A stretch of 64,000 bases of DNA from Streptomyces sp. NBC_01214 (GCF_026340975.1 NZ_JAPEOS010000003.1:1054001-1118000); one strand, 5' to 3'; shown: positions 17,122 to 26,222, numbered from the stretch's first letter. Translations and numbers: made by a program. The notes: generated from the sequence alone by a model not told the origin.

Positions 17122-18390
17122 ATGCCTCCGACGACCGCACCCGCCCTCGTACCCGCCCCCGCGCCCGTGCCCACGCCCGACCCCGCTGCGGCCCCGGTCC
17201 CCGCCGCCGCGCTCCGGGCCGCGGCACGGCCCCCGGTGGTGTCCTGGGCGCGGGCCCGGGTCCTGGCCCACGGCGCGGCCCGCCCGCTGCCCGCCCGTAC
17301 GGTGCCCCTGCGCGACGCCGCCGGACTCACCCTGGCCGCCGGCCTGCCCACCCTGCAGCCGCTCCCGGGCTTCGACACGGCCGCGATGGACGGCTATGCG
17401 GTGTCCGGCACCGGCCCCTGGCGGGTACGGGCCGCCGTCCGCGCGGGCGCGCCCTGGGCGGGCGTGCTCGGCGCGGCGGAGTGCGTGGAGATCTCCACCG
17501 GGGCCGAGGTGCCGGCCGGTACCCGCGCCGTGCTGCCGCTGGAGTCGGCGGTGACCACGGGCGACGGTCGGGTGTCCGGCCCGCTGCCGCCGCCGGGCCG
17601 GCACATCCGGCGGACGGGCGAGGACGCCCCCGCGGGCCGCCGTCTCGCCCCCGCCGGCACCGGGATCGGTCCCGCGCTGCTCGGACTCGCCGCCTCGTGC
17701 GGCCACGACACCCTGCCGGTGCGGCCGCGCCCCCGGGTCGGCGTACTGGTCACCGGGGACGAGCTGGAGCACGCGGGAGTTCCGGGACCGGGGCGGGTGC
17801 GCGATGCCCTCGGACCGCTGCTGCCGGCGCTGGTCGCCGAACTCGGCGGCGAGACCGAAGAGGTGCGGTACGTCCCCGACCGGCCGAGCGGACGGCTCGC
17901 CGGGGCCGTGCACGCGGTGCGGGGCGCCGACATCGTCGTGGTCACCGGCTCCACCTCCGTCGGTGTTACCGACCAGCTGCGCCGGCTGCTGGACGATGCC
18001 GGGGCGCGGATGGTCGTCGACACGGTCGCCTGCCGGCCGGGCCACCCGATGCTGCTCGCCGAACTGGCCCCGGACCGCTGGGTGGTGGGGCTGCCGGGCA
18101 ACCCGTACGCCGCCCTGGTCGCCGCCCGCACCCTGCTCGGCCCCCTGATCGCGGGCCTGTCCGGACGTACCCTCGGCCCCCTGCCGTGCGTACCGGTGCA
18201 CGGGCGGGCGCGGCCCGCCCCAGGACTGACCCGGCTGGTACCGGTCGCCTGGGACGGCGGGCGGGCGAGGATCGCCGACGGGCACCGCGCCGCCTACCTC
18301 CAGGGGGCCGCCGTGGGCGACGCGCTCGCCGCGATCCCCCCGGACTGGACGGACGGCGCTCCGGCGCCCCTGGTCCTGACGGCCGCCTGA
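17122..18390 (+). CDS. moeA: Molybdopterin molybdenumtransferase (MoeA-like)
   Basis: A 422-residue protein that should insert molybdate into adenylated molybdopterin. Family features include LPGFDTAAMDGYAV near 85, ISTGAEVPAGTRAVLPLE near 125, GRHIRRTGEDAPAG near 160, PRVGVLVTGDEL, DIVVVTGSTSVGVTD, VACRPGHPMLLAEL and VVGLPGNPYAALVA. The G-D-E loop and GLPGNP are hallmarks of the MoeA domain. Residues 1-30 are a Pro/Ala-rich extension. The start is uncertain: ATG 17122 and GTG 17116 are both in frame, and neither has a clear ribosome site. It lies 128 bases after mop. Some residues of the family PGGxSVG motif are changed (TGSTSVG instead of TGGxSxG), so this may be a divergent paralogue. Confidence 0.85.
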   Translation: MPPTTAPALVPAPAPVPTPDPAAAPVPAAALRAAARPPVVSWARARVLAHGAARPLPARTVPLRDAAGLTLAAGLPTLQPLPGFDTAAMDGYAVSGTGPWRVRAAVRAGAPWAGVLGAAECVEISTGAEVPAGTRAVLPLESAVTTGDGRVSGPLPPPGRHIRRTGEDAPAGRRLAPAGTGIGPALLGLAASCGHDTLPVRPRPRVGVLVTGDELEHAGVPGPGRVRDALGPLLPALVAELGGETEEVRYVPDRPSGRLAGAVHAVRGADIVVVTGSTSVGVTDQLRRLLDDAGARMVVDTVACRPGHPMLLAELAPDRWVVGLPGNPYAALVAARTLLGPLIAGLSGRTLGPLPCVPVHGRARPAPGLTRLVPVAWDGGRARIADGHRAAYLQGAAVGDALAAIPPDWTDGAPAPLVLTAA

Positions 18391-18456
18391 CGGCCGCCTG
18401 ACGGCCGGCGCGTGGGCCATGAGCTGGGTCTCCACCAGCCCTGGGGGAGGGCTTGC

Positions 18457-18503
18457 CGGTCGGGCCGGGCTCGCGGTGTCCGGCACCTGATCCGGCCCGA
18501 CCG
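18457..18503. terminator. Bidirectional terminator-like hairpin
   Basis: The 12-base arms CGGTCGGGCCGG (18457-18468) and CCGGCCCGACCG (18492-18503) pair perfectly. The hairpin sits between the convergent stops of moeA (18390) and the methyltransferase-like gene (18514). Only a short T run follows on the plus strand (GTTTC), as is common for Streptomyces. Confidence 0.7.
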
Positions 18504-18513
18504 CCGTTTCTTC

Positions 18514-19176
18514 CTACGGGGTCGCGCGCACGATCACGAGCGATCCCTCGTAGGTCGGCCGACTGCGCAGGTGGCCGAATTCCTCGTCCCAGGCGCCGGA
18601 CTCCAGGTCTGCGCGCAGGGTCCGGTCGAAGTGCTCGCGGACCCGGTCGTCGACGAAGCTCCAGGCCGAACACGCCTGCCGGGCGGCCGGGTCGAGCAGC
18701 GTCTCCGGGCGCCCGTAGTAGGCCTCGTTGAACCCGTCGGTGCAGTCCAGGGGGATGGGCACGGTCTGGACGGTGCCGCAGCCGCCCAGGGCCGAGGCCA
18801 GTTCCTCGACGGTCGGCAGGCGCAGGGCCTCGGTGTCGAGGACCTCCGGCGCGTACCGGTACAGCCAGAAGTCCCGGACCAGGTCCGGGTCACGGGTCAA
18901 GATGACCACCGGCCCTCGGGTCACGCGCCGCATCTCGCGCAGCCCGGCCCGTACGTCGGGCCACTGGTGGACGCCGAACAGGGTCATCGCCGCGTCGAAC
19001 TCGCCGTCGGCGAAGGGCAGGTCCTCGGCGACGGCACCGACGTCGAGAACGGTCCGGGAGTCGCCGAGGGCCTCGGCGATCAACCGGGCGATGCGCTCGT
19101 CCGGGCGGCGGTGGGGGGAACGGTCGGTGGAGAGGGAGCCGATGGCTCCGCCGCCGTACGGGGTCCGTGTGGTCAT
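18514..19176 (-). CDS. SAM methyltransferase-like protein lacking the SAM-binding loop
   Basis: A 220-residue protein from ATG 19176, with an AAGGCGAGG site upstream. From EDLPFADGEFDAAMTLFGVHQWPDVRAGLREMRRVTRG onward it follows the methyltransferase type 11 pattern (motifs II and III). However, the strand that normally reads VLNVGAGTGSYEP, and the about 35 residues carrying motif I and the acidic SAM-ribose ligand, are absent: RTVLDVGA runs straight into VAEDLPF. The deletion is in frame. Without the Gly-rich loop the protein should not bind SAM normally. The C-terminal substrate part (to SLVIVRATP) is intact. It is probably inactive, or has acquired another role. Confidence 0.75.
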   Translation of the reverse strand: MTTRTPYGGGAIGSLSTDRSPHRRPDERIARLIAEALGDSRTVLDVGAVAEDLPFADGEFDAAMTLFGVHQWPDVRAGLREMRRVTRGPVVILTRDPDLVRDFWLYRYAPEVLDTEALRLPTVEELASALGGCGTVQTVPIPLDCTDGFNEAYYGRPETLLDPAARQACSAWSFVDDRVREHFDRTLRADLESGAWDEEFGHLRSRPTYEGSLVIVRATP

Positions 19177-19264
19177 ACGGTGTTGCCTCGCCTTGTGAGC
19201 AGGAACGGGGGAGGGGACCCGCACGCCGGCGGTTGTGCCATCGGGTGCGGGTGTTCGTGGGGTC

Positions 19265-19936
19265 CTACGACCAGAGCCGGAAGCGTTCCCAGCCGTCCCC
19301 GGCCCGCTCGTAGCGGAGCCGGGTGTGCACGTGGTTGCGGGCCGCCTGCCAGAATTCGACCTCGGTCGGGGCGAGGGTGTAGAGGGTCCAGTCGGAGTCG
19401 ACGAGCGAGGGCTCCTGCCGGATCAGTGCCAGGGACTTCTCCAGGGCCTGGTCGCGTTCCGCCGTGTCCGTCAGGTACTGGCTCTGGCGGCCCAGCAGGG
19501 ATTGGGCGCGCGCCGTGTCCGACCGGCCCAGGAAGTCGGTCGCGTTGTCCTGGGCGGAGCCGGGCGTCACGGGCCCGCGCAGGCGGACCTGACGGCCGTG
19601 CTCGGGCCAGTAGAAGGTGAGCGCGGCCCGCGGACGGACGGCCAGCTGGTGTCCCTTGGGGCTGAAACCGTGCCCGGCGAACTGCCATCCGGCGCCGTCC
19701 ACCCCTTTGAGGACCAGCACGCGGGCGTCCGGGTCGCCGGCCTCGTCGACGGTGGACAGGGTCATCGCGTGCGGATCGCGCAGGCCGTCCGACACGGCGT
19801 CGGAGAGCCAGGACAGGAAGAGCCGTACGGGATCGGCCGGAGCCCGCTCCGGTGCGAACGCGGCAAGGGGGCCTGCGAACACCTCGATGCCCCGCAGCCA
19901 GCCACGGACGGCGTCGCCGTGATCTCCCTCGCCCAT
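19265..19936 (-). CDS. Pyridoxamine 5'-phosphate oxidase family protein
   Basis: A 223-residue protein of the split-barrel FMN family. Recognisable PdxH-like parts are DPHAMTLSTVDEAGDPDARVLVLKGVDG (FMN/substrate region), GWQFAGHGFSPKGHQLA, RAALTFYWPEHGRQVRLRGPV and the C-terminal dimer/FMN segment. PdxH oxidises pyridoxine or pyridoxamine phosphate to PLP. Usual PdxH carries a C-terminal RLHxR motif; here the equivalent region reads EFWQAARNHVHTRLRYE, then GWERFRLWS, with no RLHDR, so substrate may differ. The ATG at 19936 has GGAGG 8 bases upstream. It diverges from the M24 gene. Confidence 0.75.
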   Translation of the reverse strand: MGEGDHGDAVRGWLRGIEVFAGPLAAFAPERAPADPVRLFLSWLSDAVSDGLRDPHAMTLSTVDEAGDPDARVLVLKGVDGAGWQFAGHGFSPKGHQLAVRPRAALTFYWPEHGRQVRLRGPVTPGSAQDNATDFLGRSDTARAQSLLGRQSQYLTDTAERDQALEKSLALIRQEPSLVDSDWTLYTLAPTEVEFWQAARNHVHTRLRYERAGDGWERFRLWS

Positions 19937-20136
19937 CAGATGACCTCCTCCGCCGATAACCTTCCGACACCATCCTGCATCTGCGGCTAATATTCGACAA
20001 TCACCTGGCAAATGCTCGTCCGAAGCCCCAAATCGCGCTGCGCTTGAGTGGGTGAGATGGGATGAGTCGGCAATCTCTCGGGTGTGTCGCCGGGCCGGAC
20101 CGGGCCGGGCGCCCACTACGACGGAGGGAACCCCTC

Positions 20137-20844
20137 GTGACGCTCGGAACGACGGACGTGCCGGAGGGCCGGCGCGTCCACGGGCTGGTATCGGCGCAGG
20201 AGAAGGCCATCGCGCTGTTCGAGGAGGTACAGGCGCGCGGGCTCGTGGCGCCCGGGCGCGGGGAGCGCGAGGTCAGCGACCTGATCCGCGACCTGGCCAA
20301 CGAGATGTTCGGCACCACCAAGCACTGGCACAAACGGATCATCCGGTCTGGCCCCAACACCCTGTTGCCGTACCGGGAGACCCCGCCCGACCGGATCATC
20401 GCCGCCGACGACATCGCCTTCGCCGACTTCGGTCCGATCTTCGAGGAGTACGAGGCGGACTTCGGCCGCACCTACGTCTTCGGGGACGACCCGCACAAGC
20501 ACCGTCTCCTCGCGGACCTGCCGCGCATCTTCGACGCCGGACGGGCCCACTTCGCGGCCCGTCCCGACATCACCGGCCGACAGCTGTACGCCGAGGTCGA
20601 GCGGCTGGCCGCCGAGGCCGGCTGGAGCATCGGCATCTGGCACGCCGGACACCTCGTCGGCGAGTTCCCCCACGAGACCAACGACGGGGCCAAGGCCGAC
20701 TCCTACATCACCCCGGAGAACGACACCCCGCTGCGCGGCACCGACCGCGCCGGCCGGACCTGCCACTGGATCCTCGAACTCCACCTCGTGGACCGGGAGC
20801 GGGGCTTCGGCGGCTTCTACGAGCAGCTGCTCGACCTCGCCTGA
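20137..20844 (+). CDS. M24-family metallopeptidase-like protein
   Basis: A 235-residue pita-bread-fold protein. GTG 20137 follows GGAGGG at 20123-20128. Likely metal ligands can be traced in the family order: Asp in AFADFGPIF, Asp in EADFGRTYVFGDD, His in IGIWHAGHLVGEF, Glu in FPHETND, and Glu in WILELHLVD. The typical M24 role is X-Pro aminopeptidase or creatinase-type hydrolysis, but members in this short single-domain branch are uncharacterised. The N-terminal creatinase domain is absent. It ends 13 bases before the convergent nitrate reductase fusion gene. Confidence 0.75.
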   Translation: MTLGTTDVPEGRRVHGLVSAQEKAIALFEEVQARGLVAPGRGEREVSDLIRDLANEMFGTTKHWHKRIIRSGPNTLLPYRETPPDRIIAADDIAFADFGPIFEEYEADFGRTYVFGDDPHKHRLLADLPRIFDAGRAHFAARPDITGRQLYAEVERLAAEAGWSIGIWHAGHLVGEFPHETNDGAKADSYITPENDTPLRGTDRAGRTCHWILELHLVDRERGFGGFYEQLLDLA

Positions 20845-20857
20845 GCATCCCGCGCGC

Positions 20858-23800
20858 TCAGTACACGTCGCGGCCGTACCGCTTGGCGGCGGAGAGCTGC
20901 TTCAGGTACGCGGCGGCCTCGTCCGCGTCGAGGCCGCCGTGCGTCATGGCGATCTCGCGCAGCGCCAGGTCCACGTCCTTGGCCATCCGGCTCGCGTCAC
21001 CGCACACGTAGAAGTGGGCGCCGTCCTGGAGCCAGGACCACAACTGGGCGCCGTGCTCGCGCATGCGGTCCTGGACGTAGACCTTGGTCCGTTGGTCGCG
21101 GGAGAAGGCCAGCTCGAGCCGGGTGAGCGTGCCGTGCCGGTGGAGTTCCGCCAGCTCCTCGCGGTAGTAGAAGTCGGTGGCGCGGCGCTGTTCGCCGAAG
21201 AACAGCCAGTTCCCGCCCCGGTGGCCGAGTGCCCGGCGGTGTTCGAGGAAGGCCATGAACGGTGCGACGCCGGTCCCCGGACCGACCATGATCGCCGGGG
21301 TGTCCGGGCCCGCAGGCGGGCGGAAGTGCGCCGAGCTCTGCACGAACAGCGGTACGGGCGTGCCCGGTTCGGCGTCCGCGAGGAAGGTGGAGGCGACGCC
21401 CTTGCGGTGGTGGCCGCCCGGCCCCTCGTAGCGCAGGACCGAGACGGTCAGGCTGACCCGGCGGGGGTCGACGAGCGGGCTGGAGGAGATCGAGTACAGG
21501 CGCGGTCCCAGGCGCCGCAGGCGCTCGGCCCACTCCTGGGCACCGATCCGGACCGGGAACTCGGCCAGGACGTCGACGGGCTGGCGCCCCCAGGTCCACC
21601 GGGCCAGGCCGTCCTTGTTGTCGGGGCGGGTCAGCCGCTTGAGCGTGCGGTCGCCGGTGTGCTCGGTGATGAAGCGCAGCAGGTCGGGCGTGAGCCGGGT
21701 GATGTCCAGGTGCCGGTGGAGGGCCTCGGCGAACGGCATGGGGTCGCGGCCGGGTACGGCGACCTCCGCGTCCGCGGAGAGGCCGGTGGCGGCCAGCCAT
21801 TCCGTCACCAGGCCGGGACAGTTGACCGGCTGGACCCCGAGGGCGTCGCCCGCCTCGTACGCCGGGCCGTCCTCGCCCAGGTCGAAGGTGAACCGGCGGA
21901 CCTCCTTGGCGGCTCCGGGCAGGCTGAGCAGCCGGTTGCCGGACAGCCCGGCGGTGTAGGGGTGGTTGCGGTCCGCCGCGGGTCGGGGCTTGGCGACGGG
22001 CTCCGGGTCCGGGGAGGTCGCGAGCGCCCCGCGCACCTGCTCCAGCCAGCGTCCCGCGGACTCCTCGTAGTCGGGCTCGCAGTCCACGCGGGGCAGCAGG
22101 CGCCGGCCCCCGAGCTCTTCGAGGCGCTGGTCGAGCCGGCGGCCGTGGCCGCAGAAGGCGTCGTAGGTGGAGTCGCCGAGGGCGAGCACGGCGTACCGGA
22201 CGTCCTGGAGGCGGGGCGCGTCGGCGGCGGTGAGGGACTCCCAGAACGCGGCTCCGTTGTCCGGCGCGTCGCCGTCGCCGAAGGTGCTGGTGATGACCAG
22301 CAGATCGGTGCCGGGCGTCAGGGCCGCGGCCGTGCAGTCCGCCATGCCGTGCACGCTCGCCGGGGAGCCGCTCCCGGCCAGGGCCGCTCCGACGGTGGCC
22401 GCGAGGTCCTCGGCGTTGCCCGTCTGCGAGGCCCACAGGACCATGGTCTGCCGGGCCGGCCGGTCCGGGGCGGCGGGAGCGGTGGCCGGGGCGGCCGGGG
22501 GAGCGCCGGCCAGGGCGGCCGCCGTACGCGAGTACGTGCCGGCGAGGACACCGTCGACCCAGAGCGCGTGTCCGGCCTCGAACGGGGCGCCGGCCGGCAG
22601 CGAGGGGACTCCCGGGCCGGGCGGGGCGGAGGCGAGCCCGGCGAGGAAACCGGCGAGGTACTGGCGCTCCCGGTCGGAGAGGGCGGGTGGGGTCCGGTCC
22701 TCCAGCCCGAACACGGAGGCGAGGGCGGCCGTCGCGGGGGCGGCCGTGGGGGCCGGCGCGGGACGGGCCAGCGTGGCGGTGACGATGCCGGATCCGAGTC
22801 CGGCCCCGGCGGCCCCCGCGGCCCCCGATCCTGCGCCCGCGCCGGCCGGCAGGGCCGCCACGGGGACCGGGGCCCGTGTCTTGGCCAAGGTCACCGCGCA
22901 CATCTTGAATCCGGGCTGGAAGGAGAGCGGGTCGACGGCGTCGTCGGTGACGGCGTTGACGCTGAGGTACTCGCCGAACAGATCGTTCCAGTGGAAGGGG
23001 GCGAAGCAGTTCCCGGGCCGGACCCGGTCGGTGACGACGGCGGGCAGCACGGCCCGCCCGCGCCGGGAGGCCACCTCCACCCCGTCGCCCTCCTCGATGC
23101 CGAGCGCGGCCGCGTCCTGCGGGTGGATCTCCACGAACGGTGCGGGGTTGAGCTTGCCCAGCTTGGCGACCTTGCCGGTCTTGGTCAGGGTGTGCCACTG
23201 GTGCTGCAGGCGGCCCGTGTTGAGCACGAACGGGTAGTCGTCGTCGGGGAGTTCGCCGTCCGGCAGGTGTGGACGGGCGAAGAAGACGGCCCGTCCCGTG
23301 GACGTCGGGAAGACCAGCCGGGGGCGGGTGCCGTCCGGGCGCTCGGCCGGCGTCTGGCTGACCCCGTCGTTGAGGTAGCGGACCGGGTTGCGGTCCGGCC
23401 CGCCCGGGGCGGCCGGCCACTGCACCGGGCCCGAGCGCAGCCGCTCGTACGTGACCCCGCGCAGGTCCCAGCCCGTCTTCGGGTTCCAGGCCTGCCGGAG
23501 CTCCTCGAACACCTCCTCCGCGCAGGTGTACGTGAACGCCTCGGCGAACCCCATCGCGCAGGCGACCCGGGCGATCAGCTGCCAGTCGGGCAGGGCCTCG
23601 CCGGGCGGGTCGGCGGCCCCCGGCACCAGGGTGAGGTTGCGCTCCGAGTTGATCATCACGCCCTCCGCCTCGGCCCACAGCGTCGCGGGCAGTGCGATGT
23701 CGGCGTAGGCATTGGTCTCGGTCTCCGCGAACACGTCCTGCGTGATGACGAGCTCGGCGGTCTCCAGGGCCTTGATCACGGTGCTGCGGTTGGCGACGGA

Positions 23801-25069
23801 GGCGACCGGGTTGGTGCAGATGATCCAGCAGGCCTTGATCTCACCGGCGGCCATCTTCTCGAACATCTCGACGGTGCCCCGGCCGACGTCGGTGCGCAGG
23901 GTGCCCTTCGGCACGCCCCACAGCTCCTCGACGTAGCCGCGGTCCTCCGCCACCAGGACCGAGCGCTGGCCGGGCAGCCCCGGTCCCATGTACCCCATCT
24001 CCCGGCCGCCCATCGCGTTGGGCTGCCCGGTGAGGGAGAAGGGGCCGCTGCCCGGGCGGCAGATGGCACCGGTGGCGAGGTGCAGGTTGACCAGGGCGTT
24101 GGTGTTCCAGGTGCCGTGGGTGGACTGGTTGAGGCCCATGGTCCAGCAGCTGGTCCACTCGCCCGCCTCACCGATCCAGCGGGCGGCCAGCCGGATGTCG
24201 GCCTCCGGTATGCCGGTGATCCGGGAGACCCGGTCGGGCGCGTAGTCCTCCAGGAAGGCGGGCATGTCCTGCCAGCCCTCGGTGTGCTCGGCGATGAACG
24301 CCGGGTCGGTCCAGCCGCCCTCGACCAGGAGGTGCAGCAGGCCGTTGAGCAGGGCCAGGTCGGTGCCCGGCCGGATCTGCAGGAACAGGTCCGCCTTGTC
24401 GGCGGTGGCGTTGCGCCGGGGATCGACCACGATGAGCTTGGCACCGGAGGCCTTGACGCGGTCCATCATCCGCAGGAAGAGGATGGGGTGGCAGTCGGCC
24501 ATGTTGGCGCCGATCACGAAGAAGGCGTCCGCCCGCTCGAAGTCCTCGTACGAGCCGGGCGGTCCGTCGGCGCCGAGCGAGAGCTTGTAGCCGGTGCCCG
24601 CGCTCGCCATGCACAGCCGCGAATTGGATTCGATCTGGTTCGTCCGCAGGAAGCCCTTGGCCAGCTTGTTCGCCAGGTACTGGGCCTCCAGGGACATCTG
24701 GCCGGAGACGTAGAGCGCCAGCGCGTCCGGGCCGTGCGCGTCGAGGATCTCCCTCAGGCGCGCGGCCGCCTCGGTGACGGCCGCCTCCACGGCGGCGGGG
24801 GCGGGCCCGGCACCCCGCTCACCGCGGATCAGCGCGGTGGTCAGCCGTCCCGGTGCGGCCATCAGATCGGCGTGCGTGGCGCCCTTGGTGCACAGGCGCC
24901 CGGCGTTCGCCGGGTGCTGCTTGTCCCCGGCCACCTTGGCCACCGTACGGCGGCCGTCGCCGCCCGTGGTGATGTCCAGGACGATCCCGCACCCCACCCC
25001 GCAGTAGGAGCAGACCGTACGCACCCGCTGCCCGGCCGCGGCCTTCGTCTCCGCCCCCGCCTCCGCCAC
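20858..25069 (-). CDS. Assimilatory nitrate reductase fused to CysJ-like flavoprotein
   Basis: A 1403-residue two-part enzyme. Residues 1-720 are a bis-MGD molybdenum oxidoreductase with an N-terminal 4Fe-4S site (Cys 20, 23, 27 and 60; CSYCGVGCG and LCTKG), SNSRLCMASAGTGYK with the likely Mo-ligand Cys, and MNxxTHGT-type motifs of NarB/NasC nitrate reductases. An Ala/Pro-rich linker (about 725-870) leads to a flavodoxin domain (MVLWASQTGNAEDLA near 875), an FAD domain (RLYSISSSP) and an NADPH domain (GPGTGVAPFMAFL, FYVCGDASRMAKDV) as in sulfite reductase flavoprotein alpha. Electrons would pass NADPH-FAD-FMN-FeS-Mo in one chain to reduce nitrate in the cytoplasm. GTG 25069 follows GAGGAGG. 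No nitrite reductase or nitrate transporter is in the window. Confidence 0.93.
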   Translation of the reverse strand: MAEAGAETKAAAGQRVRTVCSYCGVGCGIVLDITTGGDGRRTVAKVAGDKQHPANAGRLCTKGATHADLMAAPGRLTTALIRGERGAGPAPAAVEAAVTEAAARLREILDAHGPDALALYVSGQMSLEAQYLANKLAKGFLRTNQIESNSRLCMASAGTGYKLSLGADGPPGSYEDFERADAFFVIGANMADCHPILFLRMMDRVKASGAKLIVVDPRRNATADKADLFLQIRPGTDLALLNGLLHLLVEGGWTDPAFIAEHTEGWQDMPAFLEDYAPDRVSRITGIPEADIRLAARWIGEAGEWTSCWTMGLNQSTHGTWNTNALVNLHLATGAICRPGSGPFSLTGQPNAMGGREMGYMGPGLPGQRSVLVAEDRGYVEELWGVPKGTLRTDVGRGTVEMFEKMAAGEIKACWIICTNPVASVANRSTVIKALETAELVITQDVFAETETNAYADIALPATLWAEAEGVMINSERNLTLVPGAADPPGEALPDWQLIARVACAMGFAEAFTYTCAEEVFEELRQAWNPKTGWDLRGVTYERLRSGPVQWPAAPGGPDRNPVRYLNDGVSQTPAERPDGTRPRLVFPTSTGRAVFFARPHLPDGELPDDDYPFVLNTGRLQHQWHTLTKTGKVAKLGKLNPAPFVEIHPQDAAALGIEEGDGVEVASRRGRAVLPAVVTDRVRPGNCFAPFHWNDLFGEYLSVNAVTDDAVDPLSFQPGFKMCAVTLAKTRAPVPVAALPAGAGAGSGAAGAAGAGLGSGIVTATLARPAPAPTAAPATAALASVFGLEDRTPPALSDRERQYLAGFLAGLASAPPGPGVPSLPAGAPFEAGHALWVDGVLAGTYSRTAAALAGAPPAAPATAPAAPDRPARQTMVLWASQTGNAEDLAATVGAALAGSGSPASVHGMADCTAAALTPGTDLLVITSTFGDGDAPDNGAAFWESLTAADAPRLQDVRYAVLALGDSTYDAFCGHGRRLDQRLEELGGRRLLPRVDCEPDYEESAGRWLEQVRGALATSPDPEPVAKPRPAADRNHPYTAGLSGNRLLSLPGAAKEVRRFTFDLGEDGPAYEAGDALGVQPVNCPGLVTEWLAATGLSADAEVAVPGRDPMPFAEALHRHLDITRLTPDLLRFITEHTGDRTLKRLTRPDNKDGLARWTWGRQPVDVLAEFPVRIGAQEWAERLRRLGPRLYSISSSPLVDPRRVSLTVSVLRYEGPGGHHRKGVASTFLADAEPGTPVPLFVQSSAHFRPPAGPDTPAIMVGPGTGVAPFMAFLEHRRALGHRGGNWLFFGEQRRATDFYYREELAELHRHGTLTRLELAFSRDQRTKVYVQDRMREHGAQLWSWLQDGAHFYVCGDASRMAKDVDLALREIAMTHGGLDADEAAAYLKQLSAAKRYGRDVY

Positions 25070-25167
25070 AGCAGACCTCCTCGCACCTTCGGCCGACACC
25101 GCACCGGTCCGGGCCGTTGCGGCCGTGTGCAGGTCGGTCCCGTTGCGGCCCACCGTAGGAAGTCCCT

Positions 25168-25183
25168 GTTGCGCGCAGGTGAC
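25168..25183 (-). promoter_or_regulatory. Possible GlnR box upstream of the nitrate reductase
   Basis: On the minus strand GTCAC-6 bases-GCAAC matches the streptomycete GlnR half-box pair (GTnAC-n6-GAAAC) except for one base. Another GTAAC lies 23 bases upstream (25202-25206), one base off ideal spacing. It is about 100 bases before the GTG start. GlnR controls nitrate assimilation in Streptomyces, so this is a reasonable but unproven site. Confidence 0.35.
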
Positions 25184-25244
25184 GGGCGGTGCCCCCCGGG
25201 GGTTACAAGCGGCTTCGTCAAGATCACCACGGGCGGTGAGGTGG

Positions 25245-26222
25245 TCAGCGGCCCAGCGCGTCGAGGTGCTCGTAGAGCGCCCGGTGCCCCTCGGCCGTGG
25301 GGTGCAGGCCGTCGACGAGCAGGTCGCTCCTCTCCCGCAGCGGCTCCCACAGGTCGAGGTGGTCGATGTGGTTCGCCCCGCACCAGGCCCGGAGGAAGGT
25401 ACGCAGGGCCAGCGCGCGCGCCCGGGTGAAGCGCAGCCCCTCGTAGGCGCGGGTGCGGTCTTCGTCGAGCCAGGAGGGTCCGGCGACGACGAGCCGGGCG
25501 TTGTGGTCGAGGGCGGTGGCGGCCAGCGCGTCGAGGCTGCCGGTGAGCTGCGCGAAACCAGCGGTCCCGTCGGCGTCGGCGTCGGCGTCGGTGCGGGTGT
25601 CGGCCTCGCCCTGCGCGTCGGCGAGCGGCACGGCGGAGTCGTTGATGCCGGCGGCGACCAGGAGGGTGTCGGGCCGGCGGGCCGCCAGCAGCGCGGGCGT
25701 CTGCTCGCTGACGTCGGCGAGGGTGCTGCCGGGGACCGCCAGGTTGAAGAGCCGGCGTTCGGTCTCGTTCCCGGCGATGTGGGCCGCCGCCAGGTGGCCC
25801 GCCCAGCCGCCCCGCGGGTCGCAGCGTCCGTAGGCGATGCTGTCGCCCACGATGACGATCCGCTCCGCCGGGCGCAGCGGCTTCGCGTCCAGGTAGGCCC
25901 AGGCGCTCTTGCCGGAGGAGAGGACCACCCGCCGGCGGGTGTAGTCGTCGACCTCGTAGGCGTCGGCCTCGGCGAGCTCCCGGTCGGTGAGGTGCAGCAC
26001 CGCGCCTTCGACCGAGGCACCGAGCCTGCGCTCCAGGATCAGGTGCACGTCGAGCCCGCTGGCGGCGATCACGGCCGGATCGGTGATCTTCAGGGGTCGG
26101 GTGGTGTAACCGGCCAGCGAGGCCGGGGAGGTGGGCACGGCTCTGCCGAAGAGAGCGGTCTGGACCCGCTCGTCCATCAGCGTGCCGAAGGAGAACAGGG
26201 TGTGCGTGCGTGATTCGGTCAC
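25245..26222 (-). CDS. Gamma-glutamylcyclotransferase-like/SGNH hydrolase fusion
   Basis: A 325-residue protein of two domains. Residues 1 to about 115 follow the AIG2/GGCT pattern: LFSFGTLMDERVQTALFGR, LAGYTTRPLKI, GAVLHLTDRELAEADAYEVDDYTRRRVVL. The body from about 120 is an SGNH (GDSL) hydrolase: VIVGDSIAYG (block I Ser), VPGST (block II), VAAGINDS (block III), and VDGLHPTAEGH near 305-315 (catalytic Asp and His). GGCT domains open gamma-glutamyl amines; SGNH enzymes are esterases or deacetylases. A (GTCGGC)n-type stretch encodes a DADADAD linker near 215-222. The start GTG 26222 has only a weak distant AAAGG. No signal peptide is seen, so it is cytoplasmic. Confidence 0.8.
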   Translation of the reverse strand: MTESRTHTLFSFGTLMDERVQTALFGRAVPTSPASLAGYTTRPLKITDPAVIAASGLDVHLILERRLGASVEGAVLHLTDRELAEADAYEVDDYTRRRVVLSSGKSAWAYLDAKPLRPAERIVIVGDSIAYGRCDPRGGWAGHLAAAHIAGNETERRLFNLAVPGSTLADVSEQTPALLAARRPDTLLVAAGINDSAVPLADAQGEADTRTDADADADGTAGFAQLTGSLDALAATALDHNARLVVAGPSWLDEDRTRAYEGLRFTRARALALRTFLRAWCGANHIDHLDLWEPLRERSDLLVDGLHPTAEGHRALYEHLDALGR

